A stretch of 64,000 bases of DNA from Odiellus spinosus. Lineage: Eukaryota > Arthropoda > Arachnida > Opiliones > Phalangiidae. The notes under the pieces were generated by a model. The model had not been told where the DNA came from. It saw only the letters and a list, made by a program, of their open reading frames with translations, and searched no databases. Each line of letters begins with the position of its first letter. Position 1 is the stretch's first letter. Positions 41,170 to 53,643 of this stretch are shown in pieces. Made by a program: the position numbers and the translations under genes. Where the stretch lies: positions 13,769,360 through 13,833,359 of the forward strand of contig OY987236.1 of NCBI GenBank assembly GCA_963920705.1, written 5' to 3'.

Positions 41170-42115
41170 TTTTTCTGTGAAGTTTAACATTAGATATCAA
41201 TTCGCCTTAGTTTTACCATTATAGCAACTACTTTTGGACAAGATTATATAACCCCTCTCTCCTTATAATTTCTGTTCAAGAACTGTTTGCTAAACCTTTT
41301 TTTCTCTATGAAATTTAACGCTATGTATCAATACACCTCAGTTTTTATCATTATGTCCACCCCCTTGTAAATGATGATAGTAGATATACAATAACTGTAT
41401 ATCCCCCGTTCAAATGTGTTTTAGCTAAACTATTTTTCTTTATGAAATTTTAAACAGTGTATCATTCCGCCCCAATCTTGACAATTATGCTAGCACTCCT
41501 TGAACAAGATTATATACAAACCCCTACCTCTCTGTATGTATGTCTCTGTTTAAAAATGGTTTTCTAAACTACTTTTTCTTTGTGAAGTTTAACACCGTGT
41601 ATTATTACGCTTCAAACCTTTTAACAGAAGCCGATGAAACCCTCCTTTGAAGTCTACTACTCTAATGTTCGATATAGCGCTCCTCTCTGTAAGGGTAAAA
41701 TTCCCAATTTTACGAGATCGGAGGGGTCCTACTTCATGCCCCCTGTCTACGGAAAATTGGAAATTCTCTCTCTCCACAAACGACGACGTTTTTTGACGAA
41801 GTCCAAGGCTGCTAGAGATATTCGCTCGACGAACTCCCACTCCGAAAATATATACCGTTAGGAGGCGTACGAATCGCGCTTTTCGAAACTAACCCATACA
41901 GAGAGGGGTAGACAAGACCCGGGAGTAATGGACTTCAAAGGAGGGTTTCATCGGCTTCTGTTTTTAATTATGCCAAACACTTTTGAACAATATTCAAATC
42001 TCTCTAGCTCTCTCCATGTATATCTCTGTTCAAGAATGGTTTGCTAAACTTTTTTTCTCTATAAAGGTTAATATTGTGTTTTATTCCGCCCTATCTTCTT
42101 GAATAGAAGTTTTCT
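41170..42115. repeat. Diverged ~130-bp tandem repeat, about five units
   Basis: Each unit reads approximately GAARTTTAACAYTRTGTAT, a CAATTCGCCTYAGTTTTAYCA block, ACAAGATTATATA, then CCTCTCTCC and GTTCAAGAATGGTTTGCTAA. Unit starts lie near 41175, 41308, 41440, 41583 and 42058. The fourth is interrupted by the element at 41625-41960. Related dispersed copies occur at 12.5, 13.3, 43.4 and 45.1 kb. Non-coding. Confidence 0.8.
41625..41960. mobile_element. CAGAAG-ended MITE (~336 bp), copy 1
   Basis: Ends CAGAAGCCGATGAAACCCTC and its inverse, extending to about 40 bp (through CTTTGAAGTCTACTACTC). It sits in the diverged tandem array with flanks CTTTTAA and TTTTTAA, a 7-bp duplication with one mismatch. 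Copies at 56778 and 63274 have perfect 7-bp duplications. A 75-80-codon open frame on each strand is incidental. A 7-8-bp duplication with CA ends would fit P-like elements, but that is only a suggestion. Confidence 0.88.
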
Positions 42116-44920
42116 CATCTTTACGCAAGTAGAATTGAATAACTCTCGCAAATATTCTGTTCGGCTTATTTGAAGCAGTCTATAAAACTGTGCATCTCCT
42201 ATGAGAAATACACCTTTATTTTGAATGCTCTACTAGATTAGATTTACTTTAAAAATATTTTTATTGTAGTTTTTCTAACGATCTATCAGAGTACATCGGT
42301 TACAACATTCTTTTAAAATAAATTTAAACTTATTAAAATCATTTAACGCCTGGAGTGGTGCTTCCTCTCGAGCATTAGTGCGCCTAGGTTGAAACACTTC
42401 TACAGGCGTCTAATACAAAATATATTATATATGAATCTCCTAAATGTCGGCTTCTTCTGTGTAAATATTTAAATCCATATTTTGAATTTTAAGTTTTAAA
42501 AATTTAGTTCATAAACTATTATAACTTTTATTTCCCACTTTATATTAATAATTTATTATTTTGGCCCTAAACTTGCGAAATATCTTGCCTAGTGATTTGA
42601 GTTCCCCTATATGATTTATTAATTCATTTATTCTGCTGGCGAAACATTTTTAAAGGCAAGAATACTCTAATACGATTAAAACACGACCGGTTCCTATTCT
42701 AATCAATAGCACCAACTTTAAAGGAGATTAAATCACCATAGTTTTAAGTTCAATTCGCGTTATGCCTGACTATCGCGTTATGGTGAATCTAATATCACTT
42801 CGTCCGATTACTCCGATTTAGCTTAACAGCAAATAAAGATAACAGGAAGCCTACCTTTGTACGTGTTGCTAATTCAAGGTTGAAATGACTATAGGCTGCT
42901 ATCTGTTGAATCTTAAAAAATTACATTGTTCAAACGAATAACTAGTTATCAGTTGAAATTTCGAATCAATTTAAGATTGAAATTGAAAGTTATGTTGTTC
43001 GAATTATTTGAAGTAACGCGGTATAGGCGTGAAGAAGTTGGGTTTCCCAAGCTTCCATCTACAATCACTTCATTGCTTCTCGAGCGTTGCTTCTGTTAAG
43101 TCAGACAGACTGTAACTTAAAGAGGAGGAAATATCAGAAACGGTCTTTCCCCGATTCGTTTATATAATATATCTGTACTGTCTCTAAGGCTTTACTCTCC
43201 TGTTTATACTCAATAGCACTTCAAGTTGGCAGCACACGTAATGTTATAGGCTATACTTTTTATCCATATTATTTGATTCGTAGAGATAATGGGAGCCTTA
43301 CTTTGGAATTGCTGCCAGCTTGAGGTGATTAAATTGACTATGAAACGCTTGTGTTCAATACCTGTAAGTTTTCTAACTCTACTTTTACTCATATTAGACT
43401 TAACATTGTGTGTTAATCCGCTACAGCCTTTGCTATACTGCAAACCTATTTTCACAAACATATTTATAGTTTATTTCATCTCGAATCGACAACACGTATA
43501 ATCATAGATCCTTTGATGTCAAAATAAACAAAACTTATAGATTTTCTTGGTAGTCTTTCTTTGTTCTTGTTGGCAATTCGAGTTGGAATATACTATATAG
43601 TCTGAATGTATTCTTTATAAACCACACGCTTCGCTCTACCATGGAGGAAAGATAAAGGGAGATAAAGACGTGGGGAAATGTGGGAACGATAAATTTGTGA
43701 TGCAAAAGTATTTGTTTTTGTATTTTAATTATATCTCTACTACACAAATTGATATAAATCCCCTTTATATTATTTTTTAAATCTATAATGTAATCTTCCG
43801 GTTGTGCAGCTTTCTCGCGGAATAGTTCCAGAGTTGAATTTCGCAGTCTCTTAATGACGTAACGATTTCATAGCGTGGATCAGACAAGTCGTTTTTAAAT
43901 TGATACTAAACTCTGCTTATTAGTTATTTTTAATAAATTAGGATTAACTAAAATAATCATTAAAACATCAAAATTCCCAAATTAAGCTTAATTCTATTTT
44001 GAGAAATTTCACATTTAGAAAATTCCAAAAAAGCTAAAATTGCTGCATCCAACCAGATGCTGTCTTTCATTAATTAATTTTCATTTTTAACAATTTTCTT
44101 TACATGAACGGCGAACTTATTTTTTCCAGTGATTTCACGCGTTTTCCTGCGAATACTTATTACAAACTCTGTTGTTCCCGACTGATAGACAGACATTCAT
44201 AGGCAATTATAAATTTTGATTTGAATTTCGTCACAGAATTAATGGAGAGTCAAAATATAAATTTTATATACCTGATTAAAAAAAATAATGTTTCTAGCCG
44301 TTGTCCTTTCTTGGATGATTTTTACAACAAATCACACTTTTTCTCACGTCTCTCCCTTTATCCCTTAGTCGTGGCTCTGTACTGAAGTCTTGGTATTGGC
44401 TGACGCGCAAGGTTTAATAAACTTTACTCTCTTCGAATCCATGAATTATGGAAAAGAACCGATAGTGTGTTTGATACCTTTTTTATGTGGGGATAGGGCT
44501 CTTTGGGGTCTATATAGTCTGTAGGGATATCGGAAGAAGGGAGACATTTTTTTTTCACCGTATGCGCTTGAGATTATCGGGACGGTGTGCCGCTGCAAGG
44601 AATGCGTTTCAAGTGGATGATTTTTAATTTGCGCCCGCTGTTTGGTTGTCCTGGGGTTGTGTAACTTTCATGGGGGGAGTAAGGATGTCTATAGGGGTCT
44701 TTGGCGATCGAGCGAGCTCTTGGGGTCTCTTAGGGGTCAATAATATATAGGGTTTCTAACTCATTTTGTATGTGGTTGTGTGCTACAAGTTGGGGGAATA
44801 GAAATCGCCTTAGTTTTGAGGGGATTTATTTTTAAAGGGATATTGAAGCTGGACAACAAGGGATTTATTATCTATATAATATCTGTAATCGAATGAAGTA
44901 AAAAATTACATAGAATTATT
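42116..44920. other. Non-coding region with repeat fragments
   Basis: 42345-42420 (ACTTCTACAGGCGTCTAAT) resembles the repeats at 53644 and 62644. About 43390-43430 (TTAACATTGTGTGTTAATCC) resembles the ~130-bp tandem family. TTAAAGGGATATTGAAGC near 44833 looks like a lone foldback end. Overlapping short open frames at 43210-43500 are not supported as a gene. Confidence 0.4.
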
Positions 44921-44921
44921 T

Positions 44922-45140
44922 AATTGAGGCTGCGATAGATTTTTAATAAGCTCCAAAGAGAATTTGAGTAGGTTTTTTCGGGAAAAACGTTAAAAAAACC
45001 ATTCCAATATATATATAATTCTCTGTCTGTCTGGCGGTCAGTCGGTAACGCTAAAGTTTACACACGACGTACGCAAAATGATAAAATGCTGAAGCGAACT
45101 GATACACAATGTTAAAGTTCATTCATAGAAAAGTATAGTC
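44922..45140. mobile_element. Fragments: TTAA-target family 2 left end and a ~130-bp repeat
   Basis: 44922-45010 (TTGAGGCTGCGATAG, AAGCTCCAAAGAGAATTTGA) resembles the left end of the 39121 element. About 45090-45130 (ACTGATACACAATGTTAAAG, reverse) resembles the ~130-bp repeat. Both are decayed. Confidence 0.5.
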
Positions 45141-46500
45141 CATGAAAACTCCACTTTCCTCTAAGTCGGTATTTTTATTTGCAAAAGCGCTGCTTTAAAA
45201 TAAACTAGATGCGTGCGACGAGGTGAGTTTGAATTTAATTTCTTTTTAGGCTTTATGAGTTAGGCTTAAAGTTTTAAGAGAGGTTATAACGTTGTTTTGC
45301 TATTTTTAACAAATAATTTAAGCTAGATAAGTTTAGTTTCTGAATTAAATTATCTATAAGTGTAAGTGATGGAAACAACTTTCGCTATATGGCGGTATAT
45401 GTTTGTAAAGATGTAATTATCATCATTATATTATTGCATATATTAATACGTATATGATTATGCCACATAATTAATTATTATAATGAAATGTATTTTAACA
45501 TTTTTAGTTGATAATAGCTAGTCACTAATACTAATACGCGACCATAGTTATGACGTAGAATATATGTTTTGAATTTTTAATATTCAAATATTTCAAAGAT
45601 TGTTTTGCTGTTGTGATAATTGGCTTTATTAGGATATCCCACTCAGCCTGAGACTGATTTCCAGGGGGTTCTTTAATAATTTTTCTAATATTATATATAA
45701 TTTCAAAGAATTTGTTGACACCATGACGTACTATTCTTCAAAATAAGATGTACCTTCTTATACTAGGTCCTATAATATGATCTTTCGTATTACAATCGAA
45801 ACCCATTTGAGTTTTCAACATGTATGGGCTTCATTCTAGCCCTTAGAAACATAATCATAGACGTGGAAAACATCTAAAGCATTATATGCACATGTAGAAA
45901 ACTAAAGAAAGTCTCCTTTTGTGCCAGACCCTACGCAATTTGGTCAATTTCCAGACGAACGGAAGTAAAATGAATCTCAGTCTGCGAAAATAATCTGGTC
46001 TACGTATTAGTGGAGGTCATTTCCCATATACTACGGAATATTTTGCTCCAATTTCCAACCATAAGATAGAAAGATCGAAAGAGAGAGAGAGAGAGATACG
46101 CCAGTATACAGGTATCGGATATCCAAGCAGACAAAGATAGCCTTCCCCGTATTTTGCGGTCACTGATAAATTGGATATTCAAATTATCCAGAAGCACGCA
46201 AACTAGGATAGTTTATTCTTTCACGCGAAGCTTGTATTCCTTTTATCTCTAAAGACCCCGCGTTCATACTAGATAATTGGAAAACGTTTGGTATCGTTTT
46301 GGAATGGTCTAAATGTAAAATCTTAAGAAATAACAATAACCCCGTTGAATGTGGAGATTTATTAATTAGCGTCTGGTCTCACGCTAATTTCTTTTCTCCA
46401 CATATACTGTCAAAACCAATTCTTTAATATTTACCTGTACACTTTTTATTTAAAATGCTTTACAATTTTATATCATGGGAGAAAAGGTTTAGATTTTTAT
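45141..46500. other. Non-coding stretch with a short GA microsatellite
   Basis: (GA)n at 46079-46096. Nothing else recognised. Confidence 0.4.
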
Positions 46501-46655
46501 TTCAATGTGTTCTTGGTCACTTGGTTCTTGGGCTCTTCATTATGTTCTTGAGTATTTCAATTGAATAGGTTTTTGGATTCTTGGGTATTTCAATTCGATC
46601 GGTTTTTGGGTTGTTTCAATTCGATTAGTTTTTGGGTTGTTTCAATTTGATGGAT
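46500..46655. repeat. Degenerate ~31-bp repeat leading into a minisatellite
   Basis: Several imperfect units of the form TTTTTGGGTTGTTTCAATTC, spaced about 31 bp, precede the 24-bp array. They share its TTGGGT and TTCAAT words, so they may be its ancestral form. Confidence 0.7.
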
Positions 46656-47184
46656 ACTTAGTTCAATGGCTACTTGGGTACTTAGTTCAATGGCTACTTG
46701 GGTACTTAGTTCAATGGCTACTTGGGTACTTAGTTCAATGGGTACTTGGGTACTTAGTTCAATGGCTACTTGGGTACTTAGTTCAATGGCTACTTGGGTA
46801 CTTAGTTCAATGGCTACTTGGGTACTTAGTTCAATGGCTACTTGGGTACTTAGTTCAATGGCTACTTGGGTACTTAGTTCAATGGCTACTTGGGTACTTA
46901 GTTCAATGGGTACTTGGGTACTTAGTTCAATGGCTACTTGGGTACTTAGTTCAATGGCTACTTGGGTACTTAGTTCAATGGCTACTTGGGTACTTAGTTC
47001 AATGGCTACTTGGGTACTTAGTTCAATGGCTACTTGGGTACTTAGTTCAATGGCTACTTGGGTACTTAGTTCAATGGCTACTTGGGTACTTAGTTCAATG
47101 GCTACTTGGGTACTTAGTTCAATGGCTACTTGGGTACTTAGTTCAATGGCTACTTGGGTACTTAGTTCAATGGGTACTTGGGTA
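46656..47184. repeat. 24-bp minisatellite, 22 units
   Basis: The unit starts ACTTAGTTCAATGGCTACTT and ends GGGT. 529 bp correspond to 22 units with strict 24-bp spacing. Three units carry GGG for GGC (near 46740, 46908 and 47172), otherwise identity is near complete. Because 24 is divisible by 3 and the unit lacks stops, several frames on both strands stay open; these are not genes. Confidence 0.97.
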
Positions 47185-47514
47185 CCATTCAAAAGATTAC
47201 TGATCAAACTTCATTCTCGCTTAACACTTATCTTCAAAAATATATTCTCAATTAACATATTTTCATTGTATAATTTGTATTTGAAGTTCGAACCAATGAG
47301 AAGTATATGAAATTTAAAAACAAATTATTTCCCTGATGAGGCTGATGTACTCTAAATGTCCTCAGGTGTGTTATCTTTAACTTAAACAATTGATAACAAA
47401 GTTTTCAAAACAATTCTCCCGTTATCATCTATTCTCTTTAGATAAATATATTTCTGCTTAAATAAGTTTAAATGCTGTTCGCTTGGTATATTTTCTCTAC
47501 GTAAAATTAATTTA

Positions 47515-48350
47515 ATTACTCTAGTGAAAGGTTAATTCCATAAATAATGAGGTAATGACGTAATAATCACATCTAATTCCCGTCGTTCAAGTGAACCGAC
47601 TATATTCGTATTAGTTATTTTGCTTGTTCATTGAATTAGAACTATTAGTGGTGAAAGGTTAGGCGATAAATAATGAAGTAACAACGTAATTGCGGGTAAC
47701 TTCTTCTGCCCCCTTTCATTCTATGGTATCCAAACCGTTGACTGAACTTATACAAATTCTTAGACGTTAATTCCTTATAGTTCTGCGCTTTCATTAGTGA
47801 AAGGATAGGCGTATAACTTTCTCCCGACTTTCATTCTATTGGATCTAAGTCAACTTTACGACAAACTTTAACGTTATTCGTATTAGTTCAACTATTAGTA
47901 AAAGTGTAGGCGATAAAGAAGGTAATGATGAAATTGCACCTAACTCTTTCTGCAGCTTTTCATTTTATTGTATCCATTTAATAGTCCAACTCATATATTG
48001 TCTTTAACTTAATTCGTATTAGTCTATCATGCTCGTTCATTGAATTATAAATATTAGTGGAAAGGCTATGCGATTAATAAAGTACTGACGTAATTGTACG
48101 AAACCCTTTCACCCGCCTTCCATTCTATTGTATTTAAGTCAGACGAATTTATAAATTATCTTTAAGTTTATTCGTATTTGTTTTGTCCGTTCGTTGGATT
48201 ATGAATTTAATGTAAGGCGTTGGAGATACGTATAGAAGTAATAACGTAATTGCAGGTATATATTTATCCCGTAGGATTTTGTTATATTGTATCCATTTCA
48301 ATGGATGCACTATTCATAGTCTTTAACTTTATTCGTCTTATTTATTTATT
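47515..48350. repeat. Diverged ~150-bp tandem repeat, about six units
   Basis: The landmark ATTAGTGGAAAGG...GCGATAAATAATGAAG...GACGTAATTG recurs near 47520, 47643, 47793, 47894, 48052 and 48204. Each is followed by CCCTTTCATTCTATTGTATC and TTTAACTTTATTCGTATTAG blocks. Unit lengths vary (about 100-160 bp), so the array is old. Confidence 0.82.
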
Positions 48351-48815
48351 TGATTTGTTACGCGCGATGGACGGCCGCTATCTTAATATAGTGCCGCCTA
48401 ATCTGGTTTTGTATTATGTAGAAGGAAAACCCTATACGCCTTCTGGTTTTGAGATAATGCGTATTATATAGTCATGAGAAGCTTAATTGAATACGTCGTC
48501 GTTAATGTAAGCAAAGTCTTTGTTCCCTTGAATTTAATATAAATGAGAAACAGTCAAGGCGCGGTATATATATGAGGAATTTCACGGTTTAAAATATTTG
48601 CGGCTTTCGCATAATTTCATCCGCAAATATGTGTATTTTTATCTTCATTATCATGAGATGTATGCCTGGTATAATATATGTATATATGTAATAAATTTAT
48701 TTATTACATTAGATAGAAAAATACACATTGTAGTGAATATTTTATATATTTAATACTTAAATTTGAAAGGGATAGCTGAAGGTACTTCTCGTTTCTCTAT
48801 TCAGTGTACATAAAC

Positions 48816-49240
48816 GGTCACACTAGCATTTCTTAATTGATATTCAAATCACCAGGAATCGTTTTAAGCGTTCACACAATAGCTGCGTTCATACTAAGTC
48901 TTGAAGTAGATTTAAACCGTTTCAAAACGTTTCGTTGGAGTCATAAGCTTCGGTCACACTAGCATTTCTTAATGGATTTAAAAGGTTAAAATGAAACCGA
49001 TATTAAAATCGCCAGGATTCGTTTTAAGCATCATGTGTTCACACGTTATTTATAAATCGATTTGTTGTAGCTTCATCTATCGGTTGTTGAAACCGAATCG
49101 GTATGAAACTGGTTCCCGAAGCAGTTTCGAGAAATCGAATCAAATCGATTCGAGAGAAGACTCTTTCCTGTTCACACGACTCGAGCGAATCGTTTAGAAA
49201 TTGTTTAAATCGATTCCAAAGCCTAGTATGAACGCAGCTT
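48816..49240. mobile_element. GGTCACACTAG-type MITE: two fragments and one full copy
   Basis: A left-end fragment (48816-48881), an inverted right-end fragment (48882-48945, GCTGCGTTCATACTAAG) and a full copy (48951-49240). The full copy begins CGGTCACACTAGCATTTCTT and ends CCTAGTATGAACGCAGCTT. The ends are imperfect inverted repeats around ATTTAAACCGTTTCAAA-like sequence. The interior GTTCCCGAAGCAGTTTCGAG is shared with the copies at 55899 and 60388. Non-coding; small open frames in it are incidental. Confidence 0.82.
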
Positions 49241-49299
49241 GAGTTGAATTTAATCCGATTCATTCAGAAAATTAATTTTAATCTCAGTTTGATATTTTT

Positions 49300-49497
49300 A
49301 ACGTAATATGGCGGAGAAATTGTATTTAAAAAATTGCCAAATTTCGATTTTTAAACATAGGTACTTTACTACTTTTGCGGTATATTTTTTTCTATAACAT
49401 ATTTATATATATTTTGAATCGTTTTTCAATGGTCTTTCCGAAAATGCTACTCAATTTCCATTTGGAGCTCATGAAAAATAACTGACACCCTCACATT
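49300..49497. mobile_element. Reverse-oriented fragment of TTAA-target family 2
   Basis: Read on the minus strand, 49497 backwards gives GTGAGGGTGTCAGTTATTTT, CATGAGCTCCAAATGGAAAT and TGAGTAGCATTTTCGG, matching the first ~200 bp of the 39121 element. TTAA lies at its outer end (49495-49498). The other end is missing. Confidence 0.75.
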
Positions 49498-50035
49498 AAT
49501 CCATTTTTAATCTGAATTAATCAATTTATTGGTGCGTAACTTATCATATTCTTAAACGCATGCAGTTTGATCGACCTTATGGCTACATTACATACTCAAC
49601 TATTTATTGTATTTGGCGCAGTTAAAGTTGCATTTGCAAATGTTTTATCAGGAATAAAACTATATATGGTTAGATATTTTTGGGTTTTAATAAATTCAAG
49701 ACATAGGTATAAATCCTTAATTAGGAGCTTTATCCGAAGCTTCCCTTTCCCTTTATGATAAAGGTTTATATTTTAATTAAACATTTGACCTTTGCTACGG
49801 TATTTGTTGAAGGTATTAGGCCTAGTGTTTAAACTTTAAGATTAGGAATAGGAACGCTTCTAAATTGGTCTTTCTAACGCGTTTTATCATGATGGCTTGA
49901 AGTTTCGAATGGTTTTGGCTTATATAACCGCCAAGAACCAATTTATGACAGTCGAGAAGATACTAAGATAGAATTGGGTTTTCCTCTCGCCTAGTTGCCG
50001 TATTCCTGGTATTATAATTACTAATCATTTCTAGT
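49498..50035. other. Non-coding stretch
   Basis: Nothing recognised; the open frame at 49567-49758 has no features. Confidence 0.4.
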
Positions 50036-50477
50036 TAGTGCTCGGAATCGTATAACCATTCTGTTATTCATATTTTATCAGATATTTTATTTTCGGATTG
50101 ATTATTTTGTTAATAAACTAATGCGAGTCGTAAATTCGGATAGACGTTAAATGGATGTTGGGTTTATCCGATAATAAAACGCTCGAAGTTTTTATATTAA
50201 CGAGTTACTCGAATTAAAAAGTATAACGATGAATAAGAAAATTTACATTCTCAGAATTCGTTGAAAATAAATTAAATATATTTCAAATTTACTTACAATT
50301 CGAAGAAAATAATTAAAACAATAAAACCAAGCTTTTAGGTTTAAACTTTATTAGTTTTGAAGAAAATATTTTTTTAAATTGTTCTTATCCGAACGTATAA
50401 CTCGGATAATATTCTAGGATAAGTCATTTTCAGTAGATCTATCCAATTAATAAAAGTTAATCAAATTCCGAACTCTA
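50036..50477. mobile_element. Repeat family with TAGNGCTCGGAAT ends, copy 2
   Basis: Starts TAGTGCTCGGAATCGTATAA and ends ATTCCGAACTCTA, an imperfect terminal inversion. It contains TTATCCGATAATAAAACGCT and TTATCCGAACGTATAACTCG. TAGNG ends would fit hAT elements, but no 8-bp duplication is evident. Confidence 0.5.
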
Positions 50478-51560
50478 ATACTATATGAGATAAACTTTAA
50501 TATTATTAACCATGGTGAAATATAAATTTAATATAATTTTATTTAATAGAACCTCAAATATTTTTGGGGGGAGTTTTCAAGCATGCACGCCTCTTTTTAA
50601 CACAGTTAGCAATGTACTTTGTGGAAACATAATATCCCTATTTCTACGTTCTTGGAACATTCATAAATTAGCTCTTGGTTTATAACTTGAACATATAGGT
50701 AGTGGGTTAGATTAAAGATTCAAGTTAATCCCTCAAGTTTAGTATGTCACATCCTTCGCTGACGATAATGTTATAAACTGGTGGCTGTCTCGAAATTCGA
50801 GCCTTATAAGCCTAAAGCGTTTGAAATGCCGCTCGCTGCGCAGATGTTTAAATCCAAATGGGATTTCCCTCTTAAGATCTTTCCCGCTCGTCTTTGCCAT
50901 CAACATTTAATTAAAACTTAATCCGAGTTTAACTAGATTTCGATCCGTTCGTCTATTATACGTTTCAAGATGCTACGCTATAAGGTAATCTTTATTGCTT
51001 ATACAAAAATACATTTAATTGAATATTCTATCGGAATAGATCTTCCTTCGAGACTTTGATATTTCGGGAGAATTTAGTTTGGCACTTTGAGGTTATAATT
51101 TTAATTTCCAATAGACCTAAACTTAGATAATTTAAAGATTTTTAAGTACCCTTATATTCTGTTAACTATTATATTTAATTAAAGCTTATGATCATCGCCG
51201 AAATTGGTCCAATTAAGATTTTACATGTCATTGAAATATTATACAGAATGGCATTGGAATGATTCCCAAGAAAATGAAAACTGGATTAAAACTCTTTTTA
51301 AATTTTTTTGGGGAAATTGAGTCATAAATTTGATTGAATAGTCACGTGTGAATTAAGAATGGTTTACAAAATCAGAGGAAAGTCTGGGAAAATAATGAGT
51401 TGGATTAAAAATTTGGGAGAAAAGCAAACATTGATGCAAACAAGATAGAGAATTGACGTATTCGAAATTTCCATACTCATAAACCAACTTCCAGGGGCTA
51501 CGGCCATTGGGGTACAAATATAATGAATTATCACAATAAATGGCGCGCCTGTACTTCATT
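50478..51560. other. Non-coding stretch
   Basis: AT-rich; nothing recognised. Confidence 0.4.
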
Positions 51561-51800
51561 CTAACTCTCACTCTCGTACGTATCCACGTATTACACCTTT
51601 TGCTATGGGAAACGCGTCGAGTCTCGGAAGCGCGAGGGGAGGGGGTTCCGCCTAGTTTGTCTCTCTCGTCATAGCTTAGCCAATCAGAATAGGATCAGGA
51701 TGGGACAACGATAGCGACATCTCTTAACAGATCGGCGCGTAAAGAGTGTACCCCAATGTCGCCCTGCCCCTGCAAGTTCCTCTTCTTTTTCTAATTCGTC
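51561..51800. promoter_or_regulatory. GC-richer island with CCAAT motif, candidate regulatory region
   Basis: Less AT-rich than both sides. It contains GGGGAGGGGGTTCCGCC (about 51637) and AGCCAATCAGAAT (about 51678), and has no repeat partner in the window. A promoter or enhancer is possible; no first exon or splice donor is recognised beside it. Confidence 0.22.
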
Positions 51801-52600
51801 TATTGTGTAAAAAATCTAATTGGAAAATCAGGGGAAAAGGAAAAATGTTTTTAAAAGCGTTCAAACCTTAATCTAGAAGCATGATTTGACGATTTCAAAA
51901 ATATGACCTATAAGAAGTATTTCTATAATAAGTTATATATTGCAATATTTCTATATGTTGAAGCTATTAGTCTTAAAATATCTTAATTATAACGTAAACC
52001 ACGTACTTATGCCTTGTCCACGAAGTAGTATAGGCTTATATAACTTCACTAAGCCTAACATAAATTTACCCAAAAAAATATACCAAGTTACGCAGAAACT
52101 ACTAAATCAAATCCAGACCTTACATAATCCCTATAATAAGCTTAACTTACCTCCAGTATATATTCCTGGATCTCAACCGAAACGTATAAATTGTCTTTAA
52201 AATCTTCAAAAACATTAAGCCTAAAAAATAGGCCTAATACATTCCTGAAGTATTACGCAACTGATTCGAGGACTGTGGTAACCATAGAAACGGGTAAAAA
52301 GGAAGGTGTAATCGTGGACCTATTGTAGATAATCCCGCCGAAAACGAGCTGAATCCCTTTTGAGAAAAAGCTTGGCCCGAAGAAAAGCTAAAACGCGCGT
52401 GGAAAGCCAAAGCGGAAGCTCCAAAAAGAAAAAAAGATAAAAACTTGTCCCTTTTCCTTTTAGCTAATTTTCAGACCAGTCCTCCTCAACCTTTTAAGGG
52501 TAAACTCCATCCTACTAGTCCCAGTCGATCTCATATTGAGTATTCTACTCTTACGAAGGTATTTTTACCTATTAAATTGGGACTAAATGCTCGCGCGAGT
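51801..52600. other. Non-coding stretch
   Basis: An 86-codon open frame at 51940-52200 has no recognisable domain. No other feature seen. Confidence 0.35.
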
Positions 52601-52609
52601 ATTGCTTAG

Positions 52610-52870
52610 TTCGAAATGTACTCTCGGGATAAGATTGGAAGCAGCGCGAAGGGGATATAAATCCGCTCGGACAGAAGCCGAAATGAATAGAGCAGACTGG
52701 TGGAGTCCCGGGTAATCCCAGTTTACCCCCAGTCCCACCTCTCCCTCTCTATAACCTCCGTTCTTCTCTTCTGTTCCTAGTTCATTATCAGCTTGTTACG
52801 GTAAACTGCCCCGACTGCAGTGGGCACCGCCTTCGCTTCCTTTAATATACTTCTGTAAGTTTCTGTTCGT
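52610..52870. promoter_or_regulatory. GC-richer island with GATATAAAT, candidate promoter
   Basis: GGGGATATAAATCCGCTCGG (about 52653) gives a TATA-like box in a GC-richer context. Pyrimidine-rich sequence with TTCTGTTCCTAG follows at about 52740-52780. The arrangement could be a promoter or a splice acceptor, but no convincing coding exon follows. Low confidence. Confidence 0.22.
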
Positions 52871-53042
52871 TGTGGATTGACTAATATATAAAGGTGAAGG
52901 AATGGCGGGAATTCGCGTAAGGTGTTATTTGATAAAACGCGTTAACTATATGGTTTCGTTGATTGAGATTTAAATTATGAATTAATACTCAAAAAAGCAC
53001 GTAAATTATATAATTTTGAAAATAGGGAGGCCAAACTACGCC

Positions 53043-53220
53043 TAGAGATCGGGGTTTGGACAAGAAAATTTCTGATCATTTTATCTTTATTCATAACTTA
53101 AAATTTTTCGAGGAAGTCTATGATAAATCCAATGTAATCGCGGATAATTTTCCGATTATTTTTTATGATTAACTGATTAACTGATAGTTGTGGATTATTT
53201 TGTCCAAACCCCGATGTCTA
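53043..53220. mobile_element. hAT-like MITE (TAGAGATCGGGG ends), 178 bp, empty of insertions
   Basis: Left end TAGAGATCGGGGTTTGGACA; the inverse of the right end is TAGACATCGGGGTTTGGACA. Flanks ACTACGCC (53035-53042) and AATACGCC (53221-53228) form an 8-bp duplication with one mismatch, as expected for hAT. Interior: TTTATCTTTATTCATAACTT and GATTAACTGATTAACTGAT. This uninterrupted copy is the reference empty site for the two insertions at 56778 and 63274. Confidence 0.88.
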
Positions 53221-53643
53221 AATACGCCGTTCTTCGACTTATTGCTCTTCGGGCTAATACGAAATAACAACAAACTTAAGAAGACGTCAGTTTTCGCAAG
53301 TTCTTTGCGAATAATATGGTTCCTCAGCGCATGCGTACGTCCGAAATTTACAGTTGCAACACGAGAAAGGAGATAGCGAGATTTAAAAACCCGCGCGAAA
53401 ATTTAAATGAATGTAATAAAAGTATGGAGGAAAATAGGATAAAATCGCTTGGATAGTTTGGTAATTATTTTGTACCCTATATAATTATATAAAATTAATT
53501 CAATTTAGTATTGGAATAAAGCGCAACCTTCGCGCCTGACTTATTGAACTGGGACAGAAACAAAGTTGAAATTTAATCATCAATGTCTATTAAACTTGCT
53601 ATCCGGCGAAGTTAAAAATGTATTATAAACTTAAATATAAAAA

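Noticed and set aside
41589-41861. Matching open frames at 41634-41861 and 63283-63465 that look like a conserved small protein
   Set aside because: The similarity comes from two copies of the CAGAAG-ended MITE. The third copy (56778) has the frame broken, and both strands are open.
46590-47310. Three overlapping ~190-215-codon repeat proteins on both strands
   Set aside because: The 24-bp unit is divisible by three and has no stop in several frames, so long frames appear automatically. Having frames open on both strands argues against coding.
48991-49263. Similar small open frames at 48991-49197 and 55988-56203
   Set aside because: They are two copies of the GGTCACACTAG-type MITE. The third copy at 60388 does not keep the frame.
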